From an uncultured Clostridia bacterium (GTDB lineage: Bacteria > Bacillota > Clostridia > UBA1381), in the NCBI GenBank assembly GCA_947591315.1, contig CANQDD010000042.1, positions 110,482-174,481 on the forward strand: a DNA stretch of 64,000 nt, read 5' to 3'. Shown here one piece after another: positions 35,439 to 44,654 of this stretch (positions within the stretch are counted from its first letter, which is position 1; every line of letters begins with the position of its first letter). Both the position numbers and the translations under genes were made by a program. Below the pieces are notes generated by a model that did no database searches, was not told where the DNA came from, and saw only the letters and a program-made list of their open reading frames with translations.

Positions 35439-35730
35439 CGCGGACAAGCGCGCGGATAACGCGTTTATAATACGTGGATAAAAATACGCTTAAAATCAAA
35501 TTAAAATTTATCCTCTTTTTATCAACACTTTTCCGCGCCGCCGCGTTTACAAATTTTTCCCTTTTTCAGGGCGTTCGGAATACTTTTCCCCGAATCCGCG
35601 CTCCCTACTATTACTACTACTATTATATATTATTTATATATAAATATATATAACAAAAAATGAGAACATCAAAGCGCGGACAAAATTATCCGCACATACA
35701 AATAAATTTAATATAAAGGAGAAATTAAAA
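35439..35730. other. oriC: replication origin oriC (dnaA-dnaN intergenic)
   Basis: DnaA boxes: TTATCCACG (35473-35481, minus), TTATCAACA (35519-35527) and TTATCCGCA (35686-35694). A GC-rich stretch is followed by CTACTATTACTACTACTATT (35605-35624), the complement of repeated TAG trios as in the Bacillus DnaA-trio, and then an AT-only tract (about 35622-35653) as the unwinding element. The order boxes, GC cluster, trio, AT tract matches B. subtilis. Confidence 0.92.
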
Positions 35731-36864
35731 ATGAAACTTGTTTGCGATAAGGCACAGCTCGTTGAAATTATAAACACGGTTCAGAGAGCCATAACTCCTA
35801 AAACGGCTCTGCCGATACTCGAATGTATAAAGGTTGACGCGGACGGAGCGGGACACGTTGTGTTTACCGGCAACAACATTGATTTATGTATAGAGTATAA
35901 CACCGACTGCACCGTTACCGAGGGCGGAAATGTGGCGATCGCGTCGAGAATGTTCGGTGATATTGTGCGCCGTCTGCCGGAGGGAAGCGTTTCATTAAGC
36001 GTTAACCCCTCAAACAACATAACTAAAATAAAAAGCGGCAGAAGCGAATTTAATATTCAGGGCATAGAAGCGAACGAGTTTCCCTCCGCTCCGATACTCG
36101 ACGAAAAATTCCGCTTTACTCTTACGCAGTCGGCGTTAAGAAGGGTAATAAGAAAAACGATAGCGTTCGTCGCGCAGAACGAGGGTAAAAAGCCGATTCT
36201 CACAGGCACGCTTTTTGAAATAAAAAATAATATGTTAAACCTCGTTTCATCGGACGGTCACAGACTTGCTCTCGTAAGGGAAGAAATAAAAGAGGAGGTC
36301 GAGAATAACAGCTTCGTCGTTCCCGGTCAGACGCAGCGCGAGCTTCTGAAAATATTAAAGGACGAGGACGATAAAGTGACGGTGATAGTATCCGACAGAA
36401 ACGTGCTTTTTGACTTCGGAGCTTATCAGGTGTATTCGAGACTTCTCGACGGCGAGTTTCTGAAGTACAATTCCATAATATCCGCGCAGAACAAGATACA
36501 TGTCACGGTCGAGAAGCAGAGCATAACCGACAGTCTCGAAAGAGCGCTGCTGCTTATTAACGAGGATATAAGCGCGAAGTCGGAAAATAAGGTTCCGGTG
36601 CGTATGAATATAGGCTTCGATAAAATAGAGATGTCGTGCATAACGAGCAAGGGACAGGTAAGCGACACCGTTCCCGTGGAGATGAACGAGGGAGACCTCA
36701 CGATAGGCTTTAACTGCCGCTTCCTTCTTGACGCGCTTTCGACGTGCGACGAGGAAAAAATAAAGATAGACTTTTCCGCCCCGACAAGCGGCTGCTTTAT
36801 CCACAGCGCGTCGGGAGACGACAGCTATATGTATATGATTCTGCCGGTAAGACTGTATAACTAA
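35731..36864 (+). CDS. dnaN: DNA polymerase III sliding clamp (beta subunit)
   Basis: 377 residues in three clamp domains. Typical segments: TPKTALPILECIKVDADG at about 23-40, EANEFPSAP near 111-119, LVSSDGHRLALVREEI at about 170-185 and the C-terminal YMYMILPVRLYN. It forms a ring that tethers polymerase to DNA. AAAGGAGAA precedes the ATG. Confidence 0.97.
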   Translation: MKLVCDKAQLVEIINTVQRAITPKTALPILECIKVDADGAGHVVFTGNNIDLCIEYNTDCTVTEGGNVAIASRMFGDIVRRLPEGSVSLSVNPSNNITKIKSGRSEFNIQGIEANEFPSAPILDEKFRFTLTQSALRRVIRKTIAFVAQNEGKKPILTGTLFEIKNNMLNLVSSDGHRLALVREEIKEEVENNSFVVPGQTQRELLKILKDEDDKVTVIVSDRNVLFDFGAYQVYSRLLDGEFLKYNSIISAQNKIHVTVEKQSITDSLERALLLINEDISAKSENKVPVRMNIGFDKIEMSCITSKGQVSDTVPVEMNEGDLTIGFNCRFLLDALSTCDEEKIKIDFSAPTSGCFIHSASGDDSYMYMILPVRLYN

Positions 36865-36876
36865 GGGTATAAAAAA

Positions 36877-37506
36877 ATGAAAATTAAAGTTATAAATAAT
36901 TATTATACCGATGAAAATGCGTATGTGGTTTACGATGAGGACACGCTTTCGGGCATGGTGATAGATCCCGGCAGCGACGCGGATACAATAATAAAAGCAT
37001 GTAACGAGGAAAATGTTATTATAAAATATATTCTCCTGACGCACTGCCACTACGACCATATTATGGGACTTCCTAAGCTGCGCGAAAAAACGGGCGCGCT
37101 TCTTGTGAGCAGCAAATGGACGAGCGTAAACATAAGCGATCCCGACATTAACCACAGCGTATCGGGCTTGGGCTACGCTATTTCTGAAAAGGCGAGCGAT
37201 ATTGTACTCGGTGACAACGAGGAATTAACTTTTGACGGCGTTAAAATAAAATGTATATTAACTCCCGGTCACACGAACGGCGGAGCGTGCTACCTTGTAA
37301 ACGGCAGCGCTTTGTTTTCGGGCGATACGCTGTTTTTAAGGAGTATCGGCAGGTCTGATCTGCCTACGGGCAACGCGGACGAGCTTGTAAATTCTATTAA
37401 AAACAAGCTGTACACACTCGATGAAAATATAAAGGTGTACCCCGGTCACGGAAAAGAAACCGAAATAGGCTACGAGAAAAAATATAATATGTTTGTGCGC
37501 GGATAA
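36877..37506 (+). CDS. metallo-beta-lactamase-fold hydrolase
   Basis: 209 residues, glyoxalase II-like. Metal motif THCHYDH at about 55-61, PGHTNGGACY with a metal His at about 130-139, FSGDTLF near 147-153 and YPGHGKET near the end. Such hydrolases act on thioesters or similar substrates; the substrate is not indicated. It is 12 nt after dnaN and probably in the same transcript. Confidence 0.85.
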   Translation: MKIKVINNYYTDENAYVVYDEDTLSGMVIDPGSDADTIIKACNEENVIIKYILLTHCHYDHIMGLPKLREKTGALLVSSKWTSVNISDPDINHSVSGLGYAISEKASDIVLGDNEELTFDGVKIKCILTPGHTNGGACYLVNGSALFSGDTLFLRSIGRSDLPTGNADELVNSIKNKLYTLDENIKVYPGHGKETEIGYEKKYNMFVRG

Positions 37507-37510
37507 AGTG

Positions 37511-38959
37511 ATGATTATTCAGAACGGCTATGAATGTGAGTACGAGTTAAAAATATTTTATAATCTGTTTTTTGAAAGCGATGAGGACGCGATGGTGTTC
37601 TCAAATTTTACATACGAAAACAGCCGCGTTAATGTGTACACCGAAATAGTTTACGGCGGCACGGCGTACTTTGACGATTATTTTTACGGTTTTGAAGCGT
37701 CCGGCAAAAGCGACAGGTACATAAACAGGATTTTTAAGAGCGCGTGTACAAAATCGTTTTGCCGCGCGGCGATGAAGATAAAGAAAATCAATCTGCCGTG
37801 GGGCGTAATGAGCGGCATACGTCCGGCTAAAAATGTCAGGACGCTTATTGACGAGGGATATAATAAAGATGAGATTTACCGTGAGCTTAAAAACGTGTAC
37901 GGCGTGTCGGACGAGAAAATAAAATTGGCGTATACCGTTGCACAAAACGAAAAAAAGCTTCTCGAAAATATCGGTGAAAACAGCGTCAGCGTGTATATAG
38001 GCATACCGTTTTGTCCGACGCGGTGCAAATACTGCTCGTTTGTGTCGACCGATTTGCGAGTGAGCGGCAGGTATATGGAGGAGTTTGTAAATAAGCTGCT
38101 CATTGAAATTGATAAAGCCGCCGAGATAATAGCGCGGCTCGGAATGTACACCGAAAATATTTACATAGGCGGCGGCACGCCGTCTACATTAAGCGCGGAA
38201 AATATTAAGAGAGTAACGGACAGGCTTAAACGTGATTTTGATTTTAATAAAATTAAGGAGTTTACATTTGAAGCCGGCAGACCGGACACATTGACCGATG
38301 AAAAGCTCGCGGCGATAAAGTCGGGCGGCGTGAGCCGTATAAGTATAAATCCGCAGACGATGAACGACGCGACGCTTAAAAGAGTAGGCAGGAGCCACAC
38401 GTCCGAAACGGTTATCGACCGTTACGGCGCGGCGAGAAAAATAGGGTTCGACAATATAAATATGGATCTCATCGCCGGACTTCCGGGCGAAAATGCGGAG
38501 ATGTTTTACAAAAGCGTTGATAAAATAATTAAGCTCGCGCCCGAAAATATAACGGTTCACTCTATGGCTGTGAAGCGGTCGTCGGATTTTAATCACAGCG
38601 GCGGAAAGCTGTCGGCTGCGGAGGTAATAAACGATATGCTTTTGTACGCGCAGCGCGTGACCGATGAAAATGGGTACGTTCCTTACTATATGTACCGACA
38701 GAAAAATATATCGGGCAACCTCGAAAATGTCGGCTACTCGCGCGGGGGTTTTATGAGCGCGTATAACGTAAATATAATGGAGGAACAGCAGACTATCATC
38801 GCGCTCGGCGGCGGGGGCAGCAGCAAGCTCGTGATGGGCGATAAGATAGAACGCGTGTTTAATTTCAAGGATCCCGTCGAGTATATAAACCGTTTTGACG
38901 AAATTCTGGAAAAAAAGGAAGAAATTGTAAAAATTCTCGGAGGTAAAAATAATGGCTGA
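37511..38959 (+). CDS. hemZ: HemZ-like radical SAM coproporphyrinogen dehydrogenase
   Basis: 482 residues. The 4Fe-4S/SAM motif CPTRCKYC is at about 167-174, unusually far in, as in HemZ, with an extra N-terminal domain of about 160 residues. IYIGGGTPSTLS at about 215-226, FEAGRPDTLT at about 252-261 and ISINPQTMN near 278-286 belong to the HemN/HemZ family. Related proteins oxidise coproporphyrinogen III without oxygen, though some members are haem chaperones. Start at ATG 37511; an upstream TTG (37493) is possible. Confidence 0.85.
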   Translation: MIIQNGYECEYELKIFYNLFFESDEDAMVFSNFTYENSRVNVYTEIVYGGTAYFDDYFYGFEASGKSDRYINRIFKSACTKSFCRAAMKIKKINLPWGVMSGIRPAKNVRTLIDEGYNKDEIYRELKNVYGVSDEKIKLAYTVAQNEKKLLENIGENSVSVYIGIPFCPTRCKYCSFVSTDLRVSGRYMEEFVNKLLIEIDKAAEIIARLGMYTENIYIGGGTPSTLSAENIKRVTDRLKRDFDFNKIKEFTFEAGRPDTLTDEKLAAIKSGGVSRISINPQTMNDATLKRVGRSHTSETVIDRYGAARKIGFDNINMDLIAGLPGENAEMFYKSVDKIIKLAPENITVHSMAVKRSSDFNHSGGKLSAAEVINDMLLYAQRVTDENGYVPYYMYRQKNISGNLENVGYSRGGFMSAYNVNIMEEQQTIIALGGGGSSKLVMGDKIERVFNFKDPVEYINRFDEILEKKEEIVKILGGKNNG

Positions 38960-39932
38960 CGAAAGAATTGTAAATAAAATAATTTCCGAATACGAGCGTC
39001 TGCGCGAAAAGGCGGCGAATGAGAGAAAGAAAAGAATCGCGCTTGTGTATGAAAAGCTGCCGCGCGTTAAGGAGATAGACGCGGAAATTACGCGCCGCGG
39101 CGGTGAGAACGTCAAAAATATATTGGCTTATCCTGAAAGGAAGGACGAGTTTAACGCTGATTTTAAGAGTAACCTGCGCCGTCTCACCGACGAGAAAAAC
39201 AAGCTGCTCACGGAAAACGGGATAGATATTGATTTTGACAAGTACAAGTACGCGTGCGAAGTTTGCGGCGACACCGGCTACGACGAGAACGGAAAAAAGT
39301 GCGCGTGCTTTAAGCAGAAGCTAATAAACGAGGCTTACGCTATCTCAAATATGGATAAAATGGTAGCGGAGCAGAATTTTGACACGTTCAGCGCGGATTA
39401 TTATTCCGAAGCCGAGAAGAACGGAATTTCACCGCGCGGAAATATTTTGAAAATTTTGTCGAACTGTAAAAGGTTCTGCGATAATTTTGCCGGCGAGGAT
39501 AAGAGCATACTGTTTTACGGCGGCGTGGGTCTTGGAAAAACATTTATGTCGTGCGCCGTCGCTAAAGAGGTCATGGATAAGGGTAAGACGGTGTTTTATA
39601 TCCGCGCGTCGCGGCTTTTCACGATGTTTGACGATTACCGCTACGGCAGAAGCACCGACCGTGATTTTCTCGATAATGTGTACGGCTGCGATCTGCTTAT
39701 TATAGACGACCTCGGCACGGAGATGAACGGCGCGAATAACGCGTCGGTGCTGTTTGATATCGTGAACGAACGCGCCTTAAGCGGCAGGAAGATGATAATT
39801 AACACAAACCTCGGTCTGGGTGAACTGGAAAAAACGTATACGCCAAGGTTTACGTCGAGACTGTATGAGAATTTTTATATTTATAAATTTGTGGGTGAGG
39901 ATATTAGATTGCAGAAGTTGATGAATAGGTGA
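38952..39932 (+). CDS. dnaI: DnaC/DnaI-type replicative helicase loader
   Basis: 326 residues. N-terminal coiled-coil region, a Cys cluster CEVCGDTGYDENGKKCACF at about 102-120 (zinc-binding in DnaI) and an AAA+ domain with Walker A GGVGLGKTFMS at about 194-204 and Walker B LLIIDDLGTE at about 252-261. It loads the DnaB helicase at the origin. Overlaps hemZ by 8 nt. A DnaD-like gene follows beyond a repeat block. Confidence 0.88.
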   Translation: MADERIVNKIISEYERLREKAANERKKRIALVYEKLPRVKEIDAEITRRGGENVKNILAYPERKDEFNADFKSNLRRLTDEKNKLLTENGIDIDFDKYKYACEVCGDTGYDENGKKCACFKQKLINEAYAISNMDKMVAEQNFDTFSADYYSEAEKNGISPRGNILKILSNCKRFCDNFAGEDKSILFYGGVGLGKTFMSCAVAKEVMDKGKTVFYIRASRLFTMFDDYRYGRSTDRDFLDNVYGCDLLIIDDLGTEMNGANNASVLFDIVNERALSGRKMIINTNLGLGELEKTYTPRFTSRLYENFYIYKFVGEDIRLQKLMNR

Positions 39933-39951
39933 GTTGTGCGGGCGGCGATGC

Positions 39952-40262
39952 GTGAGGCCCCCTTTGTTACGGCGTTTGTTCGCGAGCGAACACGTCTACA
40001 ACACGCAAGCGTGTTGTTCACTTGTCAAAAGGGGCTGTCACGCGTAGCGTGACTGGGGGATTCCTTCGCTAATTAAAAAAAATGAATCCCTCCACCGCCT
40101 TCGGCGGTCCCTTTTGTTACGGCATACGAGCAAAACTCTATGCCTACAACGCTAAAGCGTTGTTCACCTCCCTTTAACAAGGGAGGCAAACGGGCTGTCG
40201 AGGGCGCCAGCCCCTACGGCGCACAATTTCAAAATTACGGGTGTAGGGGACGGCGCCCCCGA
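39952..40262. repeat. repeat block B and D with two nested inserts
   Basis: A B element whose two end palindromes are each interrupted by a double-hairpin element (39965-40020 and about 40115-40166), then a D element (40195-40262). The uninterrupted form of the B sequence is seen at 57825-57930. It splits the helicase-loader gene from the DnaD-like gene. Confidence 0.85.
39965..40020 (-). mobile_element. 56-bp double-hairpin mini-element with CTT duplication
   Basis: Starts TGTTACGGCG and ends GTGTTGTTCA, flanked by CTT at 39962-39964 and 40021-40023. Removing the 56 bp plus one CTT restores the family-B sequence found intact at about 57827-57850. The same boundaries are seen at 44762-44817 (opposite orientation). 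Confidence 0.8.
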
Positions 40263-40285
40263 CGTCCCGCTTATACAACAAGGTC

Positions 40286-40314
40286 TTGAAATTTCCCCGA
40301 ACATGATATATAAT
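40286..40314 (+). promoter_or_regulatory. promoter of the DnaD-like gene
   Basis: TTGAAA (40286-40291), 17 bp, TATAAT (40309-40314), right after the repeat block. Confidence 0.8.
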
Positions 40315-40344
40315 AATACTATCAAATCAAACGGAGAAAAATAT

Positions 40345-41301
40345 ATGCCGAAATTCAATGCGAAAACCGATTACATTCCCATATCGCGGGATTTTATAGA
40401 AAACAAAATGCCGACTGCGAACGGCGCGTATGTGAAGGTGTACCTCACGGCGCTGCTTCTGGGGTTTGACGGCATGGAAATGTCAATATTGAGCATGTCG
40501 CGTTTGCTCGACCTTCTGGAGAGCGATATTGTGAACGCGCTCGAATACTGGAATAAAAAGGGCGCGCTCAAATATGACGGCGAGAACGTTCTTTTTGAAG
40601 GCGCGAAGCCGCTTGTAAGAAAAGAAGCCGAAAAACCGGAAGAAACAAAGGAAGAAGAGCCGAAACCGCCCGCGCGCGACATCGCGGCTGAAATGACGGA
40701 AAACAAGGAACTCTCCGACCTTTGCACAATAGCGGCGGAAATACTGGAGCGTCCGCTCAAAAAGCGCGATATGGAAACGCTCTACTGGTTCTACGACGAG
40801 CTTGAAATGTCGCCGGAGGTTATAACGCTGCTTCTCGAGTACTGCGTGTCAAAGGACAAGCGCACCATGTCGTTTATTGAAAAAACGGCAATACAGTGGC
40901 ATAAAAACGGCGTGACGACGCTTGGCGCGGTCGATAAATTTATAAGCGGCGAAAAGGAAAAGGAGAGCTATATCGGCACGTTAAAGAAGCTGTTCAATTT
41001 CGGTGACCGCAAGCTTTCCAAAAGCGAGGAGGACACTCTGGGTAAGTGGCGCGCCGATTACGGCATGAGTGAAGATATGGTAGCTCTCGCGTACGAGTAT
41101 TGTCTTGACGCGATTCACCAGTTGTCTTTTCCGTACATGGACAAGATTATGAGCCGCTGGAACGAACTTGGCATAACGACCGTCGAGGCGGCGGAAAAGG
41201 ATCACGATGATTTCAAGAGCGGTAAAAAGACGGCTTACTCATTCGGTGAGAGCGGAATGTCGGACGACGAAATAGAAAAAATAATCAGAGAGAAAATGTG
41301 A
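40345..41301 (+). CDS. DnaD-like replication protein
   Basis: 318 residues. An N-terminal winged-helix-like domain (about 1-95) is followed by a Glu/Pro/Lys linker (100-125) and two DnaB_2/DnaD-type repeats (about 135-210 and 225-295, each ending in a W-based motif: IQWHKNGVTTL and MSRWNELGITTV). DnaD-family proteins help open the origin and load helicase. The helicase-loader neighbour and nearby oriC fit this. Start ATG 40345 after CGGAGAA. Confidence 0.85.
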   Translation: MPKFNAKTDYIPISRDFIENKMPTANGAYVKVYLTALLLGFDGMEMSILSMSRLLDLLESDIVNALEYWNKKGALKYDGENVLFEGAKPLVRKEAEKPEETKEEEPKPPARDIAAEMTENKELSDLCTIAAEILERPLKKRDMETLYWFYDELEMSPEVITLLLEYCVSKDKRTMSFIEKTAIQWHKNGVTTLGAVDKFISGEKEKESYIGTLKKLFNFGDRKLSKSEEDTLGKWRADYGMSEDMVALAYEYCLDAIHQLSFPYMDKIMSRWNELGITTVEAAEKDHDDFKSGKKTAYSFGESGMSDDEIEKIIREKM

Positions 41302-41305
41302 TACT

Positions 41306-42658
41306 ATGATTTTTCCCGAAAAATTTGAAGCGCGTATGCGCGAGATGCTTAAGGGTGAATACGGTGATTTTGAAAGGGCGATGAACACATCGCCTTTATT
41401 TTCGGGCATACGAGTTAACACGCTCAAGGACGGCGCGCTCGGCGCGGTGTTAAAAGAATTCGGCGATATGGAAAACGTTCCGTGGTGCGCCGACGGTTAT
41501 TACGCCGACAAAGCCGTAATTTCCGGCAACCACCCCTACCACATCGCCGGACTTTTTTATTTCCAGGAGCCGTCCGCGATGTCAACGGTGTCGGCGATTC
41601 CGATTGAAAAAGGTGATTACGTCCTCGACCTGTGCGCCGCGCCGGGCGGCAAGGCGACGCAAGCCGCCGCAAAAATGAACGGCGAGGGACTTCTCGTCGC
41701 GAACGAGATTAACAAAAGCCGCGCGCGTATTTTGTCGGACAATATCGAGCGGCTCGGAATAAAAAACGCCGTCGTCACAAATGAAACGCCGCAGCGTCTC
41801 TCCGAAAAGTACCCGCGCTTTTTCGACAAAATAATCGTTGACGCGCCGTGCAGCGGCGAGGGCATGTTCCGCAAAGAGCCGCAGGCTGTGACGGAGTGGA
41901 GCGCGGAGCATGCTGCGTCGTGCGCGGAGCGTCAGAAAAATATACTGTCGAGCGCTATGCAAATGCTGCGCGGCGGCGGTATGCTCGTGTACTCGACCTG
42001 CACGTTCGCTCCCGACGAAAATGAAAGGGTATGCGCGTATTTGCTCGACAATTTTAACGTTGAACTTATTACGCCCGAAAATCTCGGCTCGCTGTCCGAG
42101 GGCGTTACGGAGTGGTCGCTTTCAGACTACGACATGACTAAAACGCGCCGCGTATTCCCGCACAGGCAAAACGGCGAGGGTCACTTTGTCGCGCTGTTTA
42201 AGAGCAAGGACGCGCCGAATGACCGCGCCGATGTAAAGCAGACAAAACCTATCGCCGAGGAAAAGCTGTACCGCGAATTTGAAAATAATTTTTTGAATAC
42301 GCGTCTTACGGGTAATTTTTCGCTTTTCGGTGAAAATTTGTACCTTCTGCCCGACGGCGCCGATATCGATAAAATAAAGGTGCTGCGCGCCGGTCTGCTG
42401 CTCGGCGCGTGCCGCAAAAACCGCTTCGAGCCGTCGCACGCGCTCTGTATGGCGCTCAATAAGCGCGATATAAAAAACACGGTTGATTTTGAATTGTCGG
42501 ACGTTGAACTCAAAAAATACCTGTCGGGTGAAACGGTTGAGTGTAAAAAGAACGGCTGGTGCGCCGTGACGGTAAACGGCTTCCCCGTAGGCTGGGGTAA
42601 AGCGTCGGGCGGCGTTTTGAAAAACCGTTTCCCGAAATATATGAGACTGAGGGGATAG
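41306..42658 (+). CDS. rsmF: RsmF-like rRNA cytosine-C5 methyltransferase
   Basis: 450 residues, NOL1/NOP2/Sun family. SAM motif LDLCAAPGGKATQAA at about 107-121. The two catalytic Cys lie in DAPCSGEGMF (about 178-187) and YSTCTFAPDE (about 226-235). The C-terminal part (300-450) is a PUA-like RNA-binding region, as in RsmF. Predicted to make m5C in 16S rRNA. 4 nt after the DnaD-like gene. Confidence 0.88.
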   Translation: MIFPEKFEARMREMLKGEYGDFERAMNTSPLFSGIRVNTLKDGALGAVLKEFGDMENVPWCADGYYADKAVISGNHPYHIAGLFYFQEPSAMSTVSAIPIEKGDYVLDLCAAPGGKATQAAAKMNGEGLLVANEINKSRARILSDNIERLGIKNAVVTNETPQRLSEKYPRFFDKIIVDAPCSGEGMFRKEPQAVTEWSAEHAASCAERQKNILSSAMQMLRGGGMLVYSTCTFAPDENERVCAYLLDNFNVELITPENLGSLSEGVTEWSLSDYDMTKTRRVFPHRQNGEGHFVALFKSKDAPNDRADVKQTKPIAEEKLYREFENNFLNTRLTGNFSLFGENLYLLPDGADIDKIKVLRAGLLLGACRKNRFEPSHALCMALNKRDIKNTVDFELSDVELKKYLSGETVECKKNGWCAVTVNGFPVGWGKASGGVLKNRFPKYMRLRG

Positions 42659-42659
42659 T

Positions 42660-43568
42660 ATGCCGAATTACTACAAAAATTGTATACTTTGTCCGCGCAA
42701 GTGCGGCGTTGACCGCTCCCAAAAGCGCGGCTGGTGCGGCGAGAGCGACAAGCTGCGCGCCGCGAAAGCGTATCTGCATATGTGGGAGGAGCCGTGTATT
42801 TCCGGCACGCGCGGCAGCGGCACGGTGTTTTTCACGGGCTGTAATCTCGGCTGCGTTTACTGTCAGAACAGCGAAATATCGTCGGGCGGCAAGGGGTACG
42901 AGATTGACGCGGTGCGGCTCGGACAGATTTTTCTGGAATTACAGGAAAAGGGAGCGCACAACATTAACCTCGTCACGCCGACACATTTCGTGGAGCATAT
43001 TATCCGCGCCGTAGACTTTACGCGCGGCAGACTTAACATTCCAATCGTGTACAACTGCGGCGGATATGAAAGCGTCGATACGCTCAAACGGCTTGACGGA
43101 TATGTTGATATTTATCTGACCGATTTTAAGTACATGTCGCCCGAAATTGCGAAGCGTTATTCCGCCGCGCCCGACTATCCCGAAACTGCGAAGGCGGCGC
43201 TCGATGAAATGGTAAAGCAGACGGTGAGATATTTGTTTGACAATGACGGTATAATGAAGCGCGGCGTGATAGTGCGCCACCTCGTGCTGCCGTCGCACGC
43301 GGACGATTCGAGGGAGATTATACGGTATCTGCACGACCGTTACGGCGACGGTATTTACATGAGCATAATGAACCAGTACACGCCGGTTGGCGATTTAACA
43401 AAATATCCCGAACTAAAAGAGCGTGTGAGCGATAAGGAATACGATGAAATTATAGACTTTGCCGCCGGCATCGGCGTAACGAACGCGTTCGTGCAGGAGG
43501 GCGGCACGGTGAGCGAGAGCTTTATTCCGTCGTGGAACGGCGAGGGTATATTGAGGGAGGAAGATTAG
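42660..43568 (+). CDS. PflA-like radical SAM protein
   Basis: 302 residues. N-terminal Cys cluster CILCPRKCGVDR...GWC at about 8-28, the radical SAM motif CNLGCVYC at about 62-69, then NIVTPTHF-like and YNCGGYES segments. It belongs to the group annotated as putative pyruvate formate-lyase 1-activating enzyme, but no glycyl-radical enzyme lies nearby, so the target is unknown. GAGGGG precedes ATG 42660, 1 nt after the rsmF stop. Confidence 0.8.
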   Translation: MPNYYKNCILCPRKCGVDRSQKRGWCGESDKLRAAKAYLHMWEEPCISGTRGSGTVFFTGCNLGCVYCQNSEISSGGKGYEIDAVRLGQIFLELQEKGAHNINLVTPTHFVEHIIRAVDFTRGRLNIPIVYNCGGYESVDTLKRLDGYVDIYLTDFKYMSPEIAKRYSAAPDYPETAKAALDEMVKQTVRYLFDNDGIMKRGVIVRHLVLPSHADDSREIIRYLHDRYGDGIYMSIMNQYTPVGDLTKYPELKERVSDKEYDEIIDFAAGIGVTNAFVQEGGTVSESFIPSWNGEGILREED

Positions 43569-43569
43569 T

Positions 43570-44646
43570 ATGGAAATAACGAAAATTTCGGAGGGTAATT
43601 ACTCGACGCTGCTCGGCATGAACGGCGGCACGGTCGAAAGTCCCGACGGCAGCAGGATAATTTACGCGCGTAAAGCGAACCTTGACGAAAGTACAACAGA
43701 AATTTACGTGTGCGGCAGGGACCTCACAAATCACAGAAAAATTTACACTGTTGACTGCGGCAACCACAACGGTCCCTCCGCGACGTTTATAACGGACAGC
43801 CTTGTTGTGTTCCGCGGCAGCGAGGGCGGTCTGCCGTATTTTGTGATAATGGACGTTGACACGGGCGAAATCAAATACAAGATACGCGCGAAGGAGAGCC
43901 ACTGCGCCGAGAACGGCAAGTACCCGTTTTCGCTGTCAAAGAGCTTTTTGGGTTTGAACGGCGGCTATCCCGAAATAGACGGCTGCGGTATATTTATTCT
44001 GGACGTTGCGACAGGAAAAATAAGCCGCGCCGCGTCGGAGGACGATATTCTCGAAATGGTGCGCGCGCACGGTCTCACACCGACGAAGCATACCGCCGAG
44101 GTGAGCCATGTGCAGCTAAATCCGTCGGCAACGGCTGTGATGATGCGGCTGTCTGTGAAGGAGTGTCCGGTGTTCGGCGCGCTCGGCTGCATCGACCTTT
44201 TGACCGGCATGACGCACGTAATACCCGATAAGCCGGTGCATCAGCTTTGGTTCGACGACGACACGTATATTGCGACGCGCCAGTTTTACGACGGAAAAAA
44301 GATCGAGTGCGAGTCGAGCTATATCGCGCGGTTCACGAAAGACGGTGAGGAACTGGAGGTTCTGGGCGGCGTCGCGAACCATACGGACGCGTCAGGCGAC
44401 AGACAGTGGTTCGCGGGCGACAGGTGCTACCCGAATTACGCGCCGAACGTGTACCTGTACCGGCGCGGCTCGAAGGACGCGGCGGCGGTGTTCAGTGTGC
44501 CGCAGAATGAGGAAACGACATGGAAAAAACAGGTGCACCCGAACCCGTCATTCTCGCGCGACGGCAGGAGATTGTATTTTAATCGCCAAACGGCGGACGG
44601 CACGTGCGAGGCGGTATTTGCGGATATAGGGGATATAGTGGAGTGA
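43570..44646 (+). CDS. oligogalacturonate lyase-like beta-propeller protein
   Basis: 358 residues, no signal peptide. Propeller-type motifs: SPDGSRIIYARKAN at about 24-37, SHVQLNPSATAVMMRL at about 178-193 and HPNPSFSRDGRRLYFNRQ at about 323-340, the last like the oligogalacturonide lyase signature. Ogl enzymes cleave short pectin fragments in the cytoplasm using Mn held by His/Gln residues. No other pectin genes are present, so the substrate is an inference. End of the DnaD-rsmF-radical SAM operon. Confidence 0.65.
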   Translation: MEITKISEGNYSTLLGMNGGTVESPDGSRIIYARKANLDESTTEIYVCGRDLTNHRKIYTVDCGNHNGPSATFITDSLVVFRGSEGGLPYFVIMDVDTGEIKYKIRAKESHCAENGKYPFSLSKSFLGLNGGYPEIDGCGIFILDVATGKISRAASEDDILEMVRAHGLTPTKHTAEVSHVQLNPSATAVMMRLSVKECPVFGALGCIDLLTGMTHVIPDKPVHQLWFDDDTYIATRQFYDGKKIECESSYIARFTKDGEELEVLGGVANHTDASGDRQWFAGDRCYPNYAPNVYLYRRGSKDAAAVFSVPQNEETTWKKQVHPNPSFSRDGRRLYFNRQTADGTCEAVFADIGDIVE

Positions 44647-44654
44647 ATATAGTC

